From the NCBI GenBank assembly GCA_025174535.1, contig JALBUN010000049.1, positions 1,860,001 to 1,924,000 of the forward strand: 64,000 nucleotides of DNA, written 5' to 3'. The notes below the pieces were generated by a model, which was not told the DNA's origin, searched no databases, and worked only from the letters and a program-made list of their open reading frames with translations. The stretch is from Cantharellus purpuraceus. Lineage: Eukaryota; Basidiomycota; Agaricomycetes; Cantharellales; Hydnaceae. This document shows, piece by piece, positions 1 to 11,497 of the stretch (its first letter is position 1; every line of letters begins with the position of its first letter). Both the position numbers and the translations under genes were made by a program.

Positions 1-930
1 TTCGATAAACCTTGGTAAAGTCCACGTTGCTTTCTGGGTGATATTTAGAGAGGGTTTCAGGAAGTATAATTTTACAAAGAGTACTCACAGTGGTATCAAG
101 TCTGTGACTGCTATGCTAGACACTAACAGACGTAGGGCTTAGGCGAAATGAATTTATATTACTTCCATCAACGTACCGGTCAACATGCCTCCTCCTCCCT
201 AACACGCACGAGTTAATCAGGAGGCTCTCAAGTGGGTAAATGTACCCACCATGCCAGCGATGGCACGTGCCAGAATCAGCATGTCCATTGAAGGCGCGAG
301 GCCGCAGAACACTGTCCCAACGGCTTTGCTGCACATGAGCAAACGGCAGCGCAACATAGAAGAAATACCAAACCAAAGAAAGTGAGACCTAGCAGCATGG
401 CACCCTTGCGTCCTAGAATGTCAGCCAGTCTTCCTGAAAACAAAGTGAGCAATTGCTCCTGTTTTCGCCTGCACTCATACCATATAACGGTGTAAAACAA
501 CAGACAGATAAAAGATATGAAGTGCCCAAGTATGACGACTTGTGGGACTGCAAGCAAGCATCATGTGAGCATCTGACAAGCGATCGCATATTAAAACACG
601 TTGTAGCACCTGCTGGAAATAACTTCCGATTGGCGAAATGAGTGTTGCTTCCGATGCCAATGTTAAGTCTACCCGATGGTGTTCTGGAATTCAAAATATG
701 ACACACCTATAACCGTCCCTACACCACTCTCTAGTCAGTCCCAAGCAATTAGAGATGCCTAGTTTTTGAGACGGACCATCCAAAGCACCAAGAAACACCG
801 CACTCCAAAGTCCTGTCAATATCCATATCAATTCGGCTCTGGTTACCCTGTCGGCAGGACTATGCTCCAGCCGGTGACTATTCACGACAGAGCTGGGCTT
901 GTGGTGCTTCAAAAGAGGTTCCCTCTCCAT
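1..930 (-). CDS. MFS drug/basic amino acid transporter, 5' part (3' end outside window)
   Basis: This is a major facilitator of the DHA2/Fnx1-type group (14-TM exporters and vacuolar basic amino acid carriers in fungi). The start is ATG at 930; the first exon gives a polar N-terminus and then the first membrane helix, ending in GALDG. Exons then join to read LDGTVIATLISPIGSYF, SSYLGTSYLLSVCCFTPLYG, GRLADILGRKGAM (MFS motif A), APSMDMLILARAIAGM, VTDLIPL and KQRGLYQG, which is the canonical order for the family. Exon 2 is a 12-nt micro-exon at 707-718; without it the conserved DGTxxATL motif is lost. At least eight short exons lie in 930 bp, and reading continues past base 1. No frameshift was seen. 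The substrate cannot be told from this part; family assignment is secure. Confidence 0.88.
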
Positions 931-3666
931 TTGCGTCTTCTACAAGTTGCGGGCGGGGCGCGGTGGGGAAGGGGGAGAGAAAGTCAAAAGTGACTGACAG
1001 GGCTTTAAGTTTTAAGGCGGAACAAAATGGTGGAGTCTACACACTGAACTAAACATCAGTAAGCGCACACCTGATGAATACGTGCATCGGCACATGACGA
1101 GATGTCGGAGCTACGACGTGTCTGATTCTACAATACAGTAAGTTTGTATGCAAGGTTCAAAATGCCACATTATAATCTGGCACTGATCGGGTTTTGTATA
1201 GGTTATTTGAAAGCACTTGTATGCATTTGAAATGAATAATTTGAACGGAAATGTATTGAGCCGACGCCGACGCCATGTTAGCTAAGGATTGTTTTCCTCA
1301 TCAGGCCACGCTAATACAGTCTTTAAGATTGAGGACGCAGAAAAGGCAATCCCGGTCACGGGGATAAGGCTGCGGGCCCACACCCTCGTTCTTTGGGCTG
1401 AGAGCATGTTTGTTGTCAGAATTTGGAGTCTCCGCATCGATTTCACTCATGTACATACAGTACTCAATTAGTGTCAAAAAGTTCCGCGCAACACGGTCAA
1501 TCGCATTACCCGGCCCTAGGGGAAAATCCAGTGACCATAGGAATCGCTTGCTCCGTTGACGCTACCAGTGCGAAACGCCAGACCGGGTCAGCAATACCGG
1601 TACATGGCTGGGTAGAGAGCGTAAAAATTGCACACGAAGATACCATATGGAACTGAAGGCGATTTTCTCCAGGCACGCCAAAGGCAGGCGTCATGCACAC
1701 TGGCATGGTTCGTCAAATGATCACCGCCCAGAGGTTTTCATCTACAGCATCTAACATACAACCAAGATACCACTACTTACTTGGAGTACCCTCTGCATTT
1801 CATCCCTGCATTGACAGTTTCGGGATACCTGTGATCTACTTGTCCCGGACTAGGCCCTGGAATGGTCCAGATGCGTCCCATTGGAATCAGGGCTCCAAAA
1901 TGGTAAAGCTTCTCTGGGTGAAGAAGTCTTATGTAAGCTATTGGAATTGACGTCAACAATCGAACAACGTTCCATCTGTCTTGCACGTATTCAGCTAATA
2001 CTTATTTGAACCTGGCATGTTTCGTGGCGTGACTTTCAGCCAATTGGAACTAGATCATATCTAGAAGCCAATTATTCGTATGGACGCGCGGCGACGGATC
2101 CTGACCGGACCATCATAGAGCTTGTCCACAACGCAGCCAGGTAATAGTGGAGTATCAACAGGCTCCAACGGGCTCCAACTGCACCCAGAACCCGATATCC
2201 AATTTGGCACTCAGCCACTAGAACAATATATGTAGAGATCATGTTGGAAGGCATGTGCATTATTAAGTTTAGCTTTTGGAAATATGCGAAAGATAATTCC
2301 ATGGGCGGAGTGGCTATTTGAGTCCAGACAGGGAAGGATATTACTGGTAGAGTACGTGCGGAAGTGGGGTACCCAGTATTTACTGTCAATGCACGTGGGT
2401 GCTGGCGCGTCATTCAAAACACTTCCTGTGGGCACACTCAGGGTACTCACTTATAATTCCGCAATGGGATGTTTCCAGGCTGCCGCCCAGTAGGTAAGAG
2501 CCTAGTGCCATGCAGGTTCTAGGCTATTCAGAATCGCGTAGTGCCAGCTGAGCCAACGGAGATCGACTATCTCAAGATCGGAGTACGTCCGGCTAGTCTG
2601 AAGACCGTTGGCTCAGGCAAATTCACTTGTATTTAAAAATAGACACACGCTGCAGTCAACCTTTGAATCTCTTTTATTTTGATCACAAACGAAAAATCGG
2701 TCGTCGCATTATCCCCATTTTTCGGTTGGGTAACATCGGATCACAAAGTATCTCGCCGGGTGAGAACAAGGGGTAGCCTGCCATTCCTGCGCACGTTGTT
2801 GGCCAACCTTGAGTGCCAAGATGCGTCAACCTCATGAGCGGGAGAAGGAGCAGAAATATAGTCCGCATGCAGTTGCGGTCCCTGACTCAGCACTCTTGGG
2901 TCTAGTCTAAGCAATTGAGATTCAGAACTGATGAATGGATTCTTGGTATAGGAAAGAGGTGTGGCTATAGCTACAGAACTTAGGTGGACGAGTAGGGTCA
3001 ACATCTTCAGTTCCACCTGCTTGCTTGGTTCGTTGGAAGACAGTCTGACATATTGAGATAGACAGTTGAGGTGCCAGTGAGTAATAGAGTGTACATGATT
3101 TCAATCCGATTGAGATTTACTGAAAGGGTTTACATACGCGAACCGTTCAATTTTCTTCTATTGAACATCTCCCTCGGACCCTGCCATGTCTTAGCTATCC
3201 CCATTTTTTGCCAGATGAACCTTCCTCATTAGATTCATTTCGCTGTGAGGACATGTTGCTAACATATAGGGTTATACTGTATTGTGTGTCCTCAACTTAC
3301 TCTGCATAATTAGATAGTGGCTAAACGAGTCTATAGCTCCAACAATACATGCATGCATCATCGCTCGCCTAGCAGTGACTGCATGGCTGAGCCATGTTAC
3401 GCCACTTACACGGGACGTACGAGCATCCAGCACCGCCACGGAGGCAGCAATTGGCACGACGTAAAATATCCCGAGGAACTCACATATAAAAGGCGGGCTT
3501 CACCTTGCTCAGTTCTCTAGGCCTTCCAGTGACCTTCAACGGACAGCGTCCAACAGACAAGGTATTCTAAGGACCTCGTCTTGGAACCGTTGAATAACGA
3601 CTAACATCTGGCTCTATCACAGTCGCATCTCTTCACGCACCTTTCACGCACCTTGTACTTAGCAAC
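931..3666. other. Intergenic, no supported gene
   Basis: About 2.7 kb without a convincing gene. Open frames reach at most 113 codons, none shows a recognisable motif, and none could be extended by plausible splicing. A TATA-like box (TATAAAAG near 3485) precedes the oxygenase gene by about 180 bp and is its likely core promoter. Confidence 0.5.
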
Positions 3667-5125
3667 ATGACTGACGAAATCCCCCCCTACATTCCCCCAC
3701 CACCAACCAAGCACACGCTCGACTATGCCCCCCTTATGAACATTGATCTCTCCAAGTTTCACGACTCCCCTGACGAACGCACACGTCTCGCCCGTGAGCT
3801 GGCCGATGCATCTCACAACACTGGCTTCTGGATGGTCACTGGCCACGGCATCAGCGACGACGACATCAAACGACAATTAGCTCTTGGCCAGGCGTTCTTC
3901 AAACGGCCGGTCGAGGAAAAGCGTGAATATCCGTGTGACTTTGAGGCAGGGAGGTGTGTCCATGCCCCCTTAGCAAAATGGAATACCGCTGACTCCGTCC
4001 TTTTACGCTCCAGCTACTTGGGCTATCGCGAGCCGGTCCGCTTCATCGCCGATACTGACGTCAAAGAAAACCACGAAGCTGTACGCGCCTTTATGACCTG
4101 TTTTACGTGTCCGAGGTTGACCTCGTTCTGTAATTTCCGCTGAACAGCTCGATATCGCAAAGTTCACCCCTACTGGCTCCCGCTTCCCCCTTCACAAGTT
4201 CTTCATCAAATACCAGGACGAGCTTGCCGATTTCCAGAAGCAAATCTGGGAGCGTGTTTTGAAGCCATTGCTAATCCTTATTGCACTTGCCCTGGAAATG
4301 CCCGAGGATTACTTTGTCAATTTACACCACTACGATGAAGCGAGCGACGATTACTTGTGCTACGTAAGTCTGACTGATTGCCACATCAAAACTCATGGAG
4401 CTGACTTCGCTTAGAAAATCTACCATCCTCGTACTGATGAACAATGGAAGGCCATTGATGGCAAGTTCCGACCTGGCCGTGCGTACATCTCTGTCTCTCC
4501 GTCTGAGCAATTGCTTACTGATGTTGGGGGTTTAGACACGGACTTTGGAAGCATCACCCTCGTCTTCTCGGGTACGCAGACGGTCTCTGGCCTACAGATC
4601 CGCACTCCCGAGGGTGAGTGGAAGCATGTTCAATCTATCCCGGGTGGTATTACTGTCAATGTGCGCCATAATCCCTATTCTGATGGTGATCTGGATAATC
4701 TAACATTGTGGGACTACCTTGTAGATCGGAGACACCCTGGCTATGCTCACCAAAGGCTACCTCAAGTCCACCGTTCATGCCGTCCGCCGTCCTCCTCCTG
4801 ACCAGGACAAGAACGATCGACTTGCTCTCCTCTACTTCCTTCGTCTCGCCGACAAGGCCGAAGTGTTGCCAGTTGCCAGCCCGCTGCTCAAGCGTATTGG
4901 CTGGCTCACAGAAGAAGACCTCCAGGCCCCCAAGGAGACCGTCCATGGCGTTGGTAAGCTCTTCCCGTGTTTATCACACGATCCTTCAGATACTGAAGGC
5001 TGTTTATGGCAGATTGGATACACGCGCGTGTGAAAGCGTACAATCATCGCAAGACTATTGAGAGCGTTAATGAGCCGCGTCACTTTGTCTACCGTGACTT
5101 GCAAGTCCAAGTACAGTATGACTGA
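3667..5125 (+). CDS. 2OG-Fe(II) dioxygenase, isopenicillin N synthase-like
   Basis: A 366-aa soluble 2-oxoglutarate/Fe(II)-dependent oxygenase of the isopenicillin N synthase-like family, which oxidises small molecules. Seven exons (3667-3953, 4014-4080, 4148-4363, 4415-4478, 4536-4660, 4725-4953, 5013-5125) total 1101 nt in frame. The N-terminal DIOX_N region contains NTGFWMVTGHGI. The C-terminal double-stranded beta-helix has the metal motif HTDFGSITLVF (His and Asp ligands), and the distal His lies in KSTVHAVRR. The position after it that usually reads RxS is DRLAL here, so 2OG contacts may differ from the textbook form. Length is normal for the family. It stands alone, not in an obvious metabolite cluster. 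The substrate is unknown. Confidence 0.93.
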
Positions 5126-5858
5126 GCCATCAAATAGTCACGAGGGTACACACTCCTAGAGAGGGAGCAAGTGGATTGGAATTCGTAGCTCTCGTTTCTT
5201 GGTGAAAAGGCATTCGCATTTGCAGCGAATCATGTAAAATGTATATGTGAACATATCTTCTCGTTTTTGCACCTTCTAGTCAGCAATCACTCAAAGAGGG
5301 AGAAACAGTGCCCTCCGAAGGGAAAAGAAAGAAACCTACTGATGAACACATAAGTTACGGGCGACAGATTGATGGTCACTCTCCATGCTTTTGCGACACC
5401 GCGGAACCTACTTTGCGCAGTGCAGTTCTTTTGAAACTCGCTACCCTATTAAAACTCGCTACTTCTGTGGGTCAGGCTGATCTTACCGTATTAGATTCTA
5501 GTTCTTGGTTTGGAGGCGTTGACAGAACGGTTGAGGACGGACCGCAAGTAGATCAGCTGACAGGACCGATATCACAAGGACGAACTAGTGTTCAAAGATG
5601 CACTTATCTTTGAAGATGTCTCTTTCAAAACCGTATGACGGAAAGCGTACCTGCCAAGTGAGCTAAAGTTTTGGGGATTCACTATCAAGGTTGACAGAGT
5701 CTTGTTCCCGTGCCAGGTGATTGCCGTGATGATTGCCGTGAAAAGGAATTTTTAAAAGAATACAAGGAGCTAAAGTAAGGGTAGAGAGTACATTCTAACA
5801 ACCAACCCATGCACCCACGCTATCACACTAGATACATGCAAACATGCGGAAGACCGTG
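5126..5858. other. Intergenic between convergent genes
   Basis: Lies between the 3' end of the oxygenase gene and the 3' end of the opposing PP4R3-domain gene. One 101-codon open frame (5308-5613, +) has no recognisable motif and no splice context. It could hold terminators of both genes. Also examined as a possible decayed 3' part of the PP4R3-like gene; no ARM-repeat-like sequence was seen. Confidence 0.4.
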
Positions 5859-6794
5859 TTAGATGGTCTCAAGTTCATTAATCGCATTTCGAAGACTAGA
5901 CACACCTTCGTCTTGAAATTGACGCTGCACTTCGCCAATGATTTCCCATACTTCTCCACAGCCTTCGATATCTTGAAAGCTTAGGGCAAAATCAGTACCG
6001 CCTGGTTCTGTCCATACGATGAAGGTGTCTACAATGCAATGCAAGACAGACAAGAGTTGTCAAGGGATGTGAGATACAAGGTACCTTGCTGAGGTTGGTA
6101 GACGTCACTATTACGGATAATGCACTGAAGCAATATTTCGTTGTAATGTTGGGCATGGGCTATGAGACGAGCTTGTCCGGTCTCCTCGTCATAGTCACCC
6201 TGGCAGACTGCAGTGCCACGGTCAGTCCACTTTTGCCCAACCAGCGCATAGACCTGGCGATGCACGTGATCAATGGGCGTACGCACAAAAAGGAGTGCAG
6301 CAAAGATATTTTTTACCTTGACGCGACGAATATCTGCATCTATGTCATATTGAAACCAATCTCCGTTGCTTTCCCCTGATCCCGGGTCAGAATCATATGG
6401 ATCCGAACCTGGTAGGAGAGCCGGGTCATCTACCTGTGTCGTTCTCGGAATAAGTTAAGTCGCTGTTGCGATCCTTTGCTACTTGCGCTTCAGGGACATG
6501 TGAAGGAGCTTGTGACGGGACTTAACGGTGCTCCTCTTTGAGATCAGGCGCGTGGCCGTTCACGGACGCATTCGTGCTGGTTTGAGAATGCGAAGAATCA
6601 GACTCGGATTTGATCAGCCATGGTGGAGAGTCCAGGTGAGTCTGTTTAGAAGATTCTTGCTCCTTATTGAAAAGAGAAGAGGACGGTGTGGAAGGGGGAG
6701 AAGAATTGCGGCCGAAGGGTTTTGAAAAAGCGTCTGGGTCGGCCGAACGGTCCATGTCAACGAGCGAGGCTGAGGCCGAGAGGACACTGGACAT
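5859..6794 (-). CDS. Stand-alone PP4R3/SMEK N-terminal (PH/EVH1-like) domain protein
   Basis: A 239-aa protein from four exons (6794-6527, 6429-6317, 6253-6085, 6028-5859; 720 nt in frame). Residues 1-90 are Ser-rich and low complexity. Residues about 105-239 match the N-terminal PH/EVH1-like domain of protein phosphatase 4 regulatory subunit 3 (Psy2/SMEK): RRVKVYALVGQKWTDRGT, QARLIAHAQ, IRNSDVYQPQQDTFIVWTEP, FALSFQDIEGCGEVW, NAINELETI. In the family this domain recruits PP4 substrates and is followed by several hundred residues of ARM-like repeats. Here a stop directly follows LETI, with no usable donor just before it, so the repeat region is absent. All introns are intact, so this looks like a truncated paralogue rather than debris. 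It may compete with full-length PP4R3 (inference). Confidence 0.85.
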
Positions 6795-7566
6795 GGTGGT
6801 TACAAGGTCGTCAAAGAGAGAGTCGTGACTGACTAGCCTTCAGGACTCACAATCAACAACGGGTGGTTACAGGTCTGTGGGTGCCTTATAAAAGGCCATG
6901 ACAAGTTCTGGTAGTGTACTGTAATGAAATACCCTGCACTGCCAGTGCTTTCTGTAAGCAGACGACTCGCTTCTTGACATTGAGACGTAAGTTAGATAGA
7001 TATCATAATTGGTCCCATAAGCCGCTGCTTGTCCCCTTCAGGTGAATCCAAGGACGTACAAGAGCCAGACAACGTACAAGGGGAGTTGCTAACACCCTTG
7101 TACTTTTGGTATGGGTCCATGTGGTCGCGCTCTCCGGGTGTACCAACGCCACCACTCTACGATAAAATGGCGCAAGTGATGATTACTACCTTACACAACC
7201 TCCTCCTGTTGGAAGAGTAGACGTGGCAGCGTGACAAACCGTGTCATCCGTGTCACTTTTATCCTTGTTGTTCGCCATGTATGGCTCTTGCGCAGTCGCA
7301 AGAGCATCTCTTTTTGTTCTCCCTTTTTTTGATATTTTAATTGTTCTTGAGATTCTATAAAGTAGCTACTCGCGCCCCTTGCTACCTCAGTGTTTTGACA
7401 TCAATGTTCTGAGGTAAGATACTTACTACTGTCTTGTATTGATTTTGCTCACCTGTACGCGTAGTTATTCGTACAGGTAAATATACATAGTGTTTTGACA
7501 TCAACGTTCAAACGCTGAGTTATTCGTACAGTTGCATTAAATCTTGCACCTCCTTTACTTCCCTCC
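6795..7566. other. Divergent promoter region
   Basis: Sits between the divergently transcribed PP4R3-domain gene (-) and F-box gene (+). A TATAAAA-like element near 6895 could serve the minus-strand gene. A 63-codon open frame at 7029-7220 shows no features of a gene. A short sequence (TAGTGTTTTGACATCAACG-like) is partly repeated near 7393 and 7490. Confidence 0.4.
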
Positions 7567-9635
7567 ATGACCGAGCTATTCCGTTTGATTGTGAACGCCA
7601 CGTGCAAGAAATTGGTAGGCCTCAGTGGTGGACCGCCTGCACCAACCCTCTTGGACATGCCTCAAGATGTATTCATTAATATTTGTGAGTGGCTCAGTGT
7701 CAGAGACATTCTTGCTCTTAGAATGGTGCGTACATATCTGTTTCTTCTCCGAATGACTTTAAGAGACATGCCTCTTAGACAAGCAAGTCTATCATACCAA
7801 GCACACATATTCCTAACATTTGGCTATTTTTCCTTCGAAGGCTCATGGTTCCACTACCGATTCTTCCCGCTACCTCTCGCTACCGTTTTGGGGAGATATT
7901 GCCCTCTACATATGAATGGCTGATGAGACGCGCTCTCTACCTGGAACAAAATTGGCACCGACGAAATCCCGTCGGGTGTCACAGTCGTTTTCAAGCTTTT
8001 GGGCGTCCTATTGTGATGAAAATGCTACCTGGAGGGAAGTATATGGTCAGCGTGATCAAGAACGTTGAGCCAGATAGGTATACGCTGGTTCTGTGGGACC
8101 TGGACCATGCAGGCGCTCGTGTCGCCCTGACTGGCGCCATCTCAAACACACCTTTTCTGAAGCTCGAGGTAAAATATGCCATGTGGAATGGTTTCATGTG
8201 TATTGTCATCGCGTACGCAAAACCACCAACCAAGAGAGATGAGCAGTGAGTCGTCCATTACCATCATTGAATGTATTCTCATGTGTTGCTCAGTGATTCT
8301 GAACATTCAACCCAAGTCTGTGTTCTCTGCGCCCCCATAGTCATCCTTGAAGAACTCTCCCAACTTCCCAGAGACTCAGACCTGTTCGAATCACCCCTGG
8401 AGGTACCTTTTCGCGTAATTCACGAGTCTTGGACGTCTTGCGATGTCGGGCAGCTTGCCCTCGAGTACATGGATGGCGGGCCGGTTTTACTTGTTGTGCA
8501 TCGGCCTCGCGCACTCGTGTTCCATTACCTCGAATCGGGTCAGCGAGGCAACCTTCTCCTTGGACCAATCCAACCTTATTCCACACTGGTTCGTGAGAGC
8601 TTATCTCGAGGTGTTCAAACAGCTGACAATAGTTCTTCTCTAGCGACACTCCATCTGGTCTGTGAAACTTTTGCCTGGACAAAACACTGTCCTTGTCAGC
8701 CGTGTGCTGGTCGAAGTCGGCGTAGACATGGATAGTACACTCTTCTCGCTCGATATGTTTCTTCTTCCAGGCCCAGGGTCTTCATACAAGCACCCCTCAA
8801 CTCTTGGGCGGCAAATTATCAGTGGCCTGCACGCTGATGGCTTCTATTTCTCCGATCTTGAGGCTTCATGGTTCAATAGTATGCATGACCCGGAGGGCTT
8901 GCTTCCCGTTCCTGGAAACCTCATTCCCCCACCTGTCGTGCGTGATTTCTTCTGTCATTGATTCCTATTCTTGTCGCGTCACTCATTCTGATTTGGCAGT
9001 CAATCTTCATCACCACGAAGAAACCTCGCGGATTTCTTCATTGTCTCTTGCCACCCGTTTCACTGCCATTTGAAGCTGTAGAGTTACCCTATGGACGGGG
9101 TTGGATAAACCGCTACAGTTATGAATTGCCCGCCGCCAAGGTGGAGAGGCATACGTGGGGAGACGAGTGGGCGCGCCCGGTGGTTTTGCCTGGTGCCTAT
9201 CGCTCGATCGTCTTCATGCGTCCGCATCTCAGTCCAGAGCTCTCAAAAGAGGGTACTGCGACGGCGGGTGCCATGGAGGTATTCCGTTTCTGCACCTTCG
9301 CTACTAGGGCAGAAGGGTATGACAAGTTTGCGACACCACGTACAATAGTGGATTTCACCGCGGGGGGAACCCAAGAAGCTGCAGCTGCCGATGCGATGCA
9401 GATTGAAGAAGATCAACCTTCTCCTGTCACGGAATGGGTAGGAAAACGATACCGTTCGCTCCCCCTTCCGGACATTCCGAGCGACGTTGCGTGGAAGATG
9501 ATGCACGGAACGACTGCCCTTGCGTTTGACGAGAGTGTGGGAAAGTTGTGTGTTGGGACCACTGGGGATATGGACATACATGTTTTGGATTTTGGAGGTG
9601 AAAATTGGGAGGTACCAGTGATACCCCCGCCTTGA
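7567..9635 (+). CDS. F-box domain protein
   Basis: A 615-aa protein encoded in five exons (7567-7725, 7779-8245, 8294-8588, 8644-8934, 9000-9635; 1848 nt in frame). The F-box is at residues about 24-55 (LLDMPQDVFINICEWL, then VRDILALRMTSK) and would bind Skp1 in an SCF ubiquitin ligase. The rest resembles the long, poorly defined C-terminal regions of Agaricomycete F-box proteins, with beta-propeller-like stretches (TLVLWDLDHAG, ALAFDESVGKLCVGT) but no clear WD repeats. An acidic insert (AAAADAMQIEEDQ) lies near residue 535. The target is unknown. F-box identity is secure; internal splice choices for exons 3 and 4 were fixed by reading frame. Confidence 0.88.
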
Positions 9636-10049
9636 TGTATATACGTAGTGGGACAGTATTCAGTCAGCATCTCTCTCCTGACTGTTACAGTAAGAGATCC
9701 TTGACTAGTGCATAGGATTACTAGACGATTCACAGTTCTTGACTATTCCGAATGTTGCAAAACGAGCATTGCCTGCCAGCTACACAAATCCTATGGACGA
9801 CGCCACTGATATTAACAATCAAGTGGCAGTGGCGTCTATAAATTACAATAATATCCCTATTACACCAGAAAACATGAAGACTGGACAATGAAACGTCAGC
9901 CACTTCAGATTCATGAGAGCCAAGCTGTCAGCGTGAGCTACGTACAAACTGAGAGGTAAAGGAAGGCTACCCGCTTGCGCCGCACCTGGTACATCTCCTC
10001 TCTTGATCAATACTTGATACGCCAAGTCAGCAGTGCATTTAAAGTGATG
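9636..10049. other. Intergenic between convergent genes
   Basis: About 400 bp separating two convergent genes. Near 9795-9850 there is a short inverted repeat (GACGCCACTGATATT ... AGTGGCAGTGGCGTC) that could form a hairpin and may help 3'-end formation. No coding signal was seen. Confidence 0.4.
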
Positions 10050-10539
10050 TTAGACGACGCACAGAAGGAAAATCAAGCCTATGGGGAATAGGAGGACGGC
10101 AGCTATGATGCCGCAGGGACCAAAATGGGTTGTGAATACGTGTTGACCAGGTAGACACCCCCCCATCATCATCACTGACATGAACATGAGTAACAGAGCT
10201 TCTACTCGTTGGTCCACGATTAGTTTCACCTGGTTGTCCGACAAGCACCTGCGGTTGCGGCTGTGTCACTATGATGGGCTGAACGTGAGCCGCTTGTTGT
10301 GGTGGCGGCTGTGGTTGATAGGCCTGAGGGTATTGTCCCCCTTGGGCAGCAGGCGCATTGGGTGCGCCTTGCTGGTGGGGATTTGGTGCATAATGCGCAC
10401 CCTGTGGATTATTCGAGTACGCCCCCGTGGGTTGTGGGTTTGCATTGCTGTACGACGATTGATAGGCTGGATACGTCTGTTGAGGATGCGTAGGTTGTGA
10501 AGCGGCTGTATCAGATTTCATGTCTGCATGATACGCCAT
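10050..10539 (-). CDS. BRI3-like proline/glutamine-rich membrane protein
   Basis: A 144-aa protein in two exons (10539-10230, 10174-10050; 435 nt in frame). Residues 1-100 are a cytoplasmic-type tail rich in Pro, Gln, Tyr, Asn and Gly. After the splice the sequence reads GGCLPGQHVFTTHFGPCGII and then AAVLLFPIGLIFLLCVV, which matches the brain protein I3 (BRI3) family: a Cys/Gly turn followed by a hydrophobic hairpin or helix, usually ending in a Cys-rich tail. Here the protein stops at LLCVV, so the final Cys pair common in the family is missing. Likely an endomembrane or lysosome/vacuole-associated small protein; precise function unknown. Confidence 0.8.
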
Positions 10540-11497
10540 GGCTTGCTAATTGTCACGATATAGATATGTCTAAATAGTTTTCAAGTGAGTGACGGTGGAA
10601 AGAGAAATTGTGAGACGAACATGAAGGCGTTTCGCGGAGTACAAATTGGTTGACATCTTGTAGACTTGGATACCGAGTTAAACGGAAATTACTACCGGTA
10701 CTAGTAGGTATTATGATTGCCTGGACACGGGCGGTTGTTCGAGGCTGTGCTGGTTCACAGTAAATCTGATTTGGGGTCTAGTCCTACTTATGTAAGACTA
10801 GTCATACAGTGTATTTTCCTGTACCATGCTGTGCTGGATATTGGCCCGTGCTGTCTATATTGTATCCTAGGCTTACTACAAGAGATCGATTCGAGGCGCT
10901 GGCTAAGTCAACCCTCGAAATAGCCTGTTAGTCAAGCGACTTGTATGGATCAGATTGGAATAATCAAGCAAGGAAAAGACATCATGTTCACTAGGCGAGT
11001 TCAAGTACGAGAATGATAGCTGGTAAGGGAGTAGTATGCCTGATCTACTTAACAGACACATCTCCCACTGCCTCGTGGAAAAATTAGAAAGGGGTGGTCT
11101 GCAGACATTATATGACATTCACGTGAGTGTGGTCAGGTTGAGTCTGATGCAAATAGTACCAAGCTGAAATGGTTGCCAATGCACCCGTGTTTCACCGTGC
11201 TAATTCTGGGTTTGTCAATGGTATTGCCAAATCAATGAATGAACTCATCACATTTCGCGCCCTGGAGGTATCGAAGGATCCTTAATTTATCTCTGATATA
11301 GTCATCGGCCATAATCAAGCAAAGACTGTAATCCCACATAGCGCCCCGACTCAGTAGATACAATGGAATAAAACAATACATAGAGAAAGGATAGGTAAAA
11401 CCACTCAACACCTTCAGTTCTACCCAGTGTGAGCAGTAAACGCCAATTGATCTGGTAAAGCCCGTGCGTCTCAATTGTTCAGTCAAGGTAAGTGACC
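10540..11497. other. Intergenic, no supported gene
   Basis: Contains the promoter side of the BRI3-like gene and the 3' side of the DUF6535 gene. Open frames are short and without motifs. Nothing else recognised. Confidence 0.4.

Noticed and set aside
1289..2493. Several overlapping open frames of 60-113 codons in the left intergenic region
   Set aside because: No recognisable motif, no consistent splicing, and both strands are equally open, as expected by chance.
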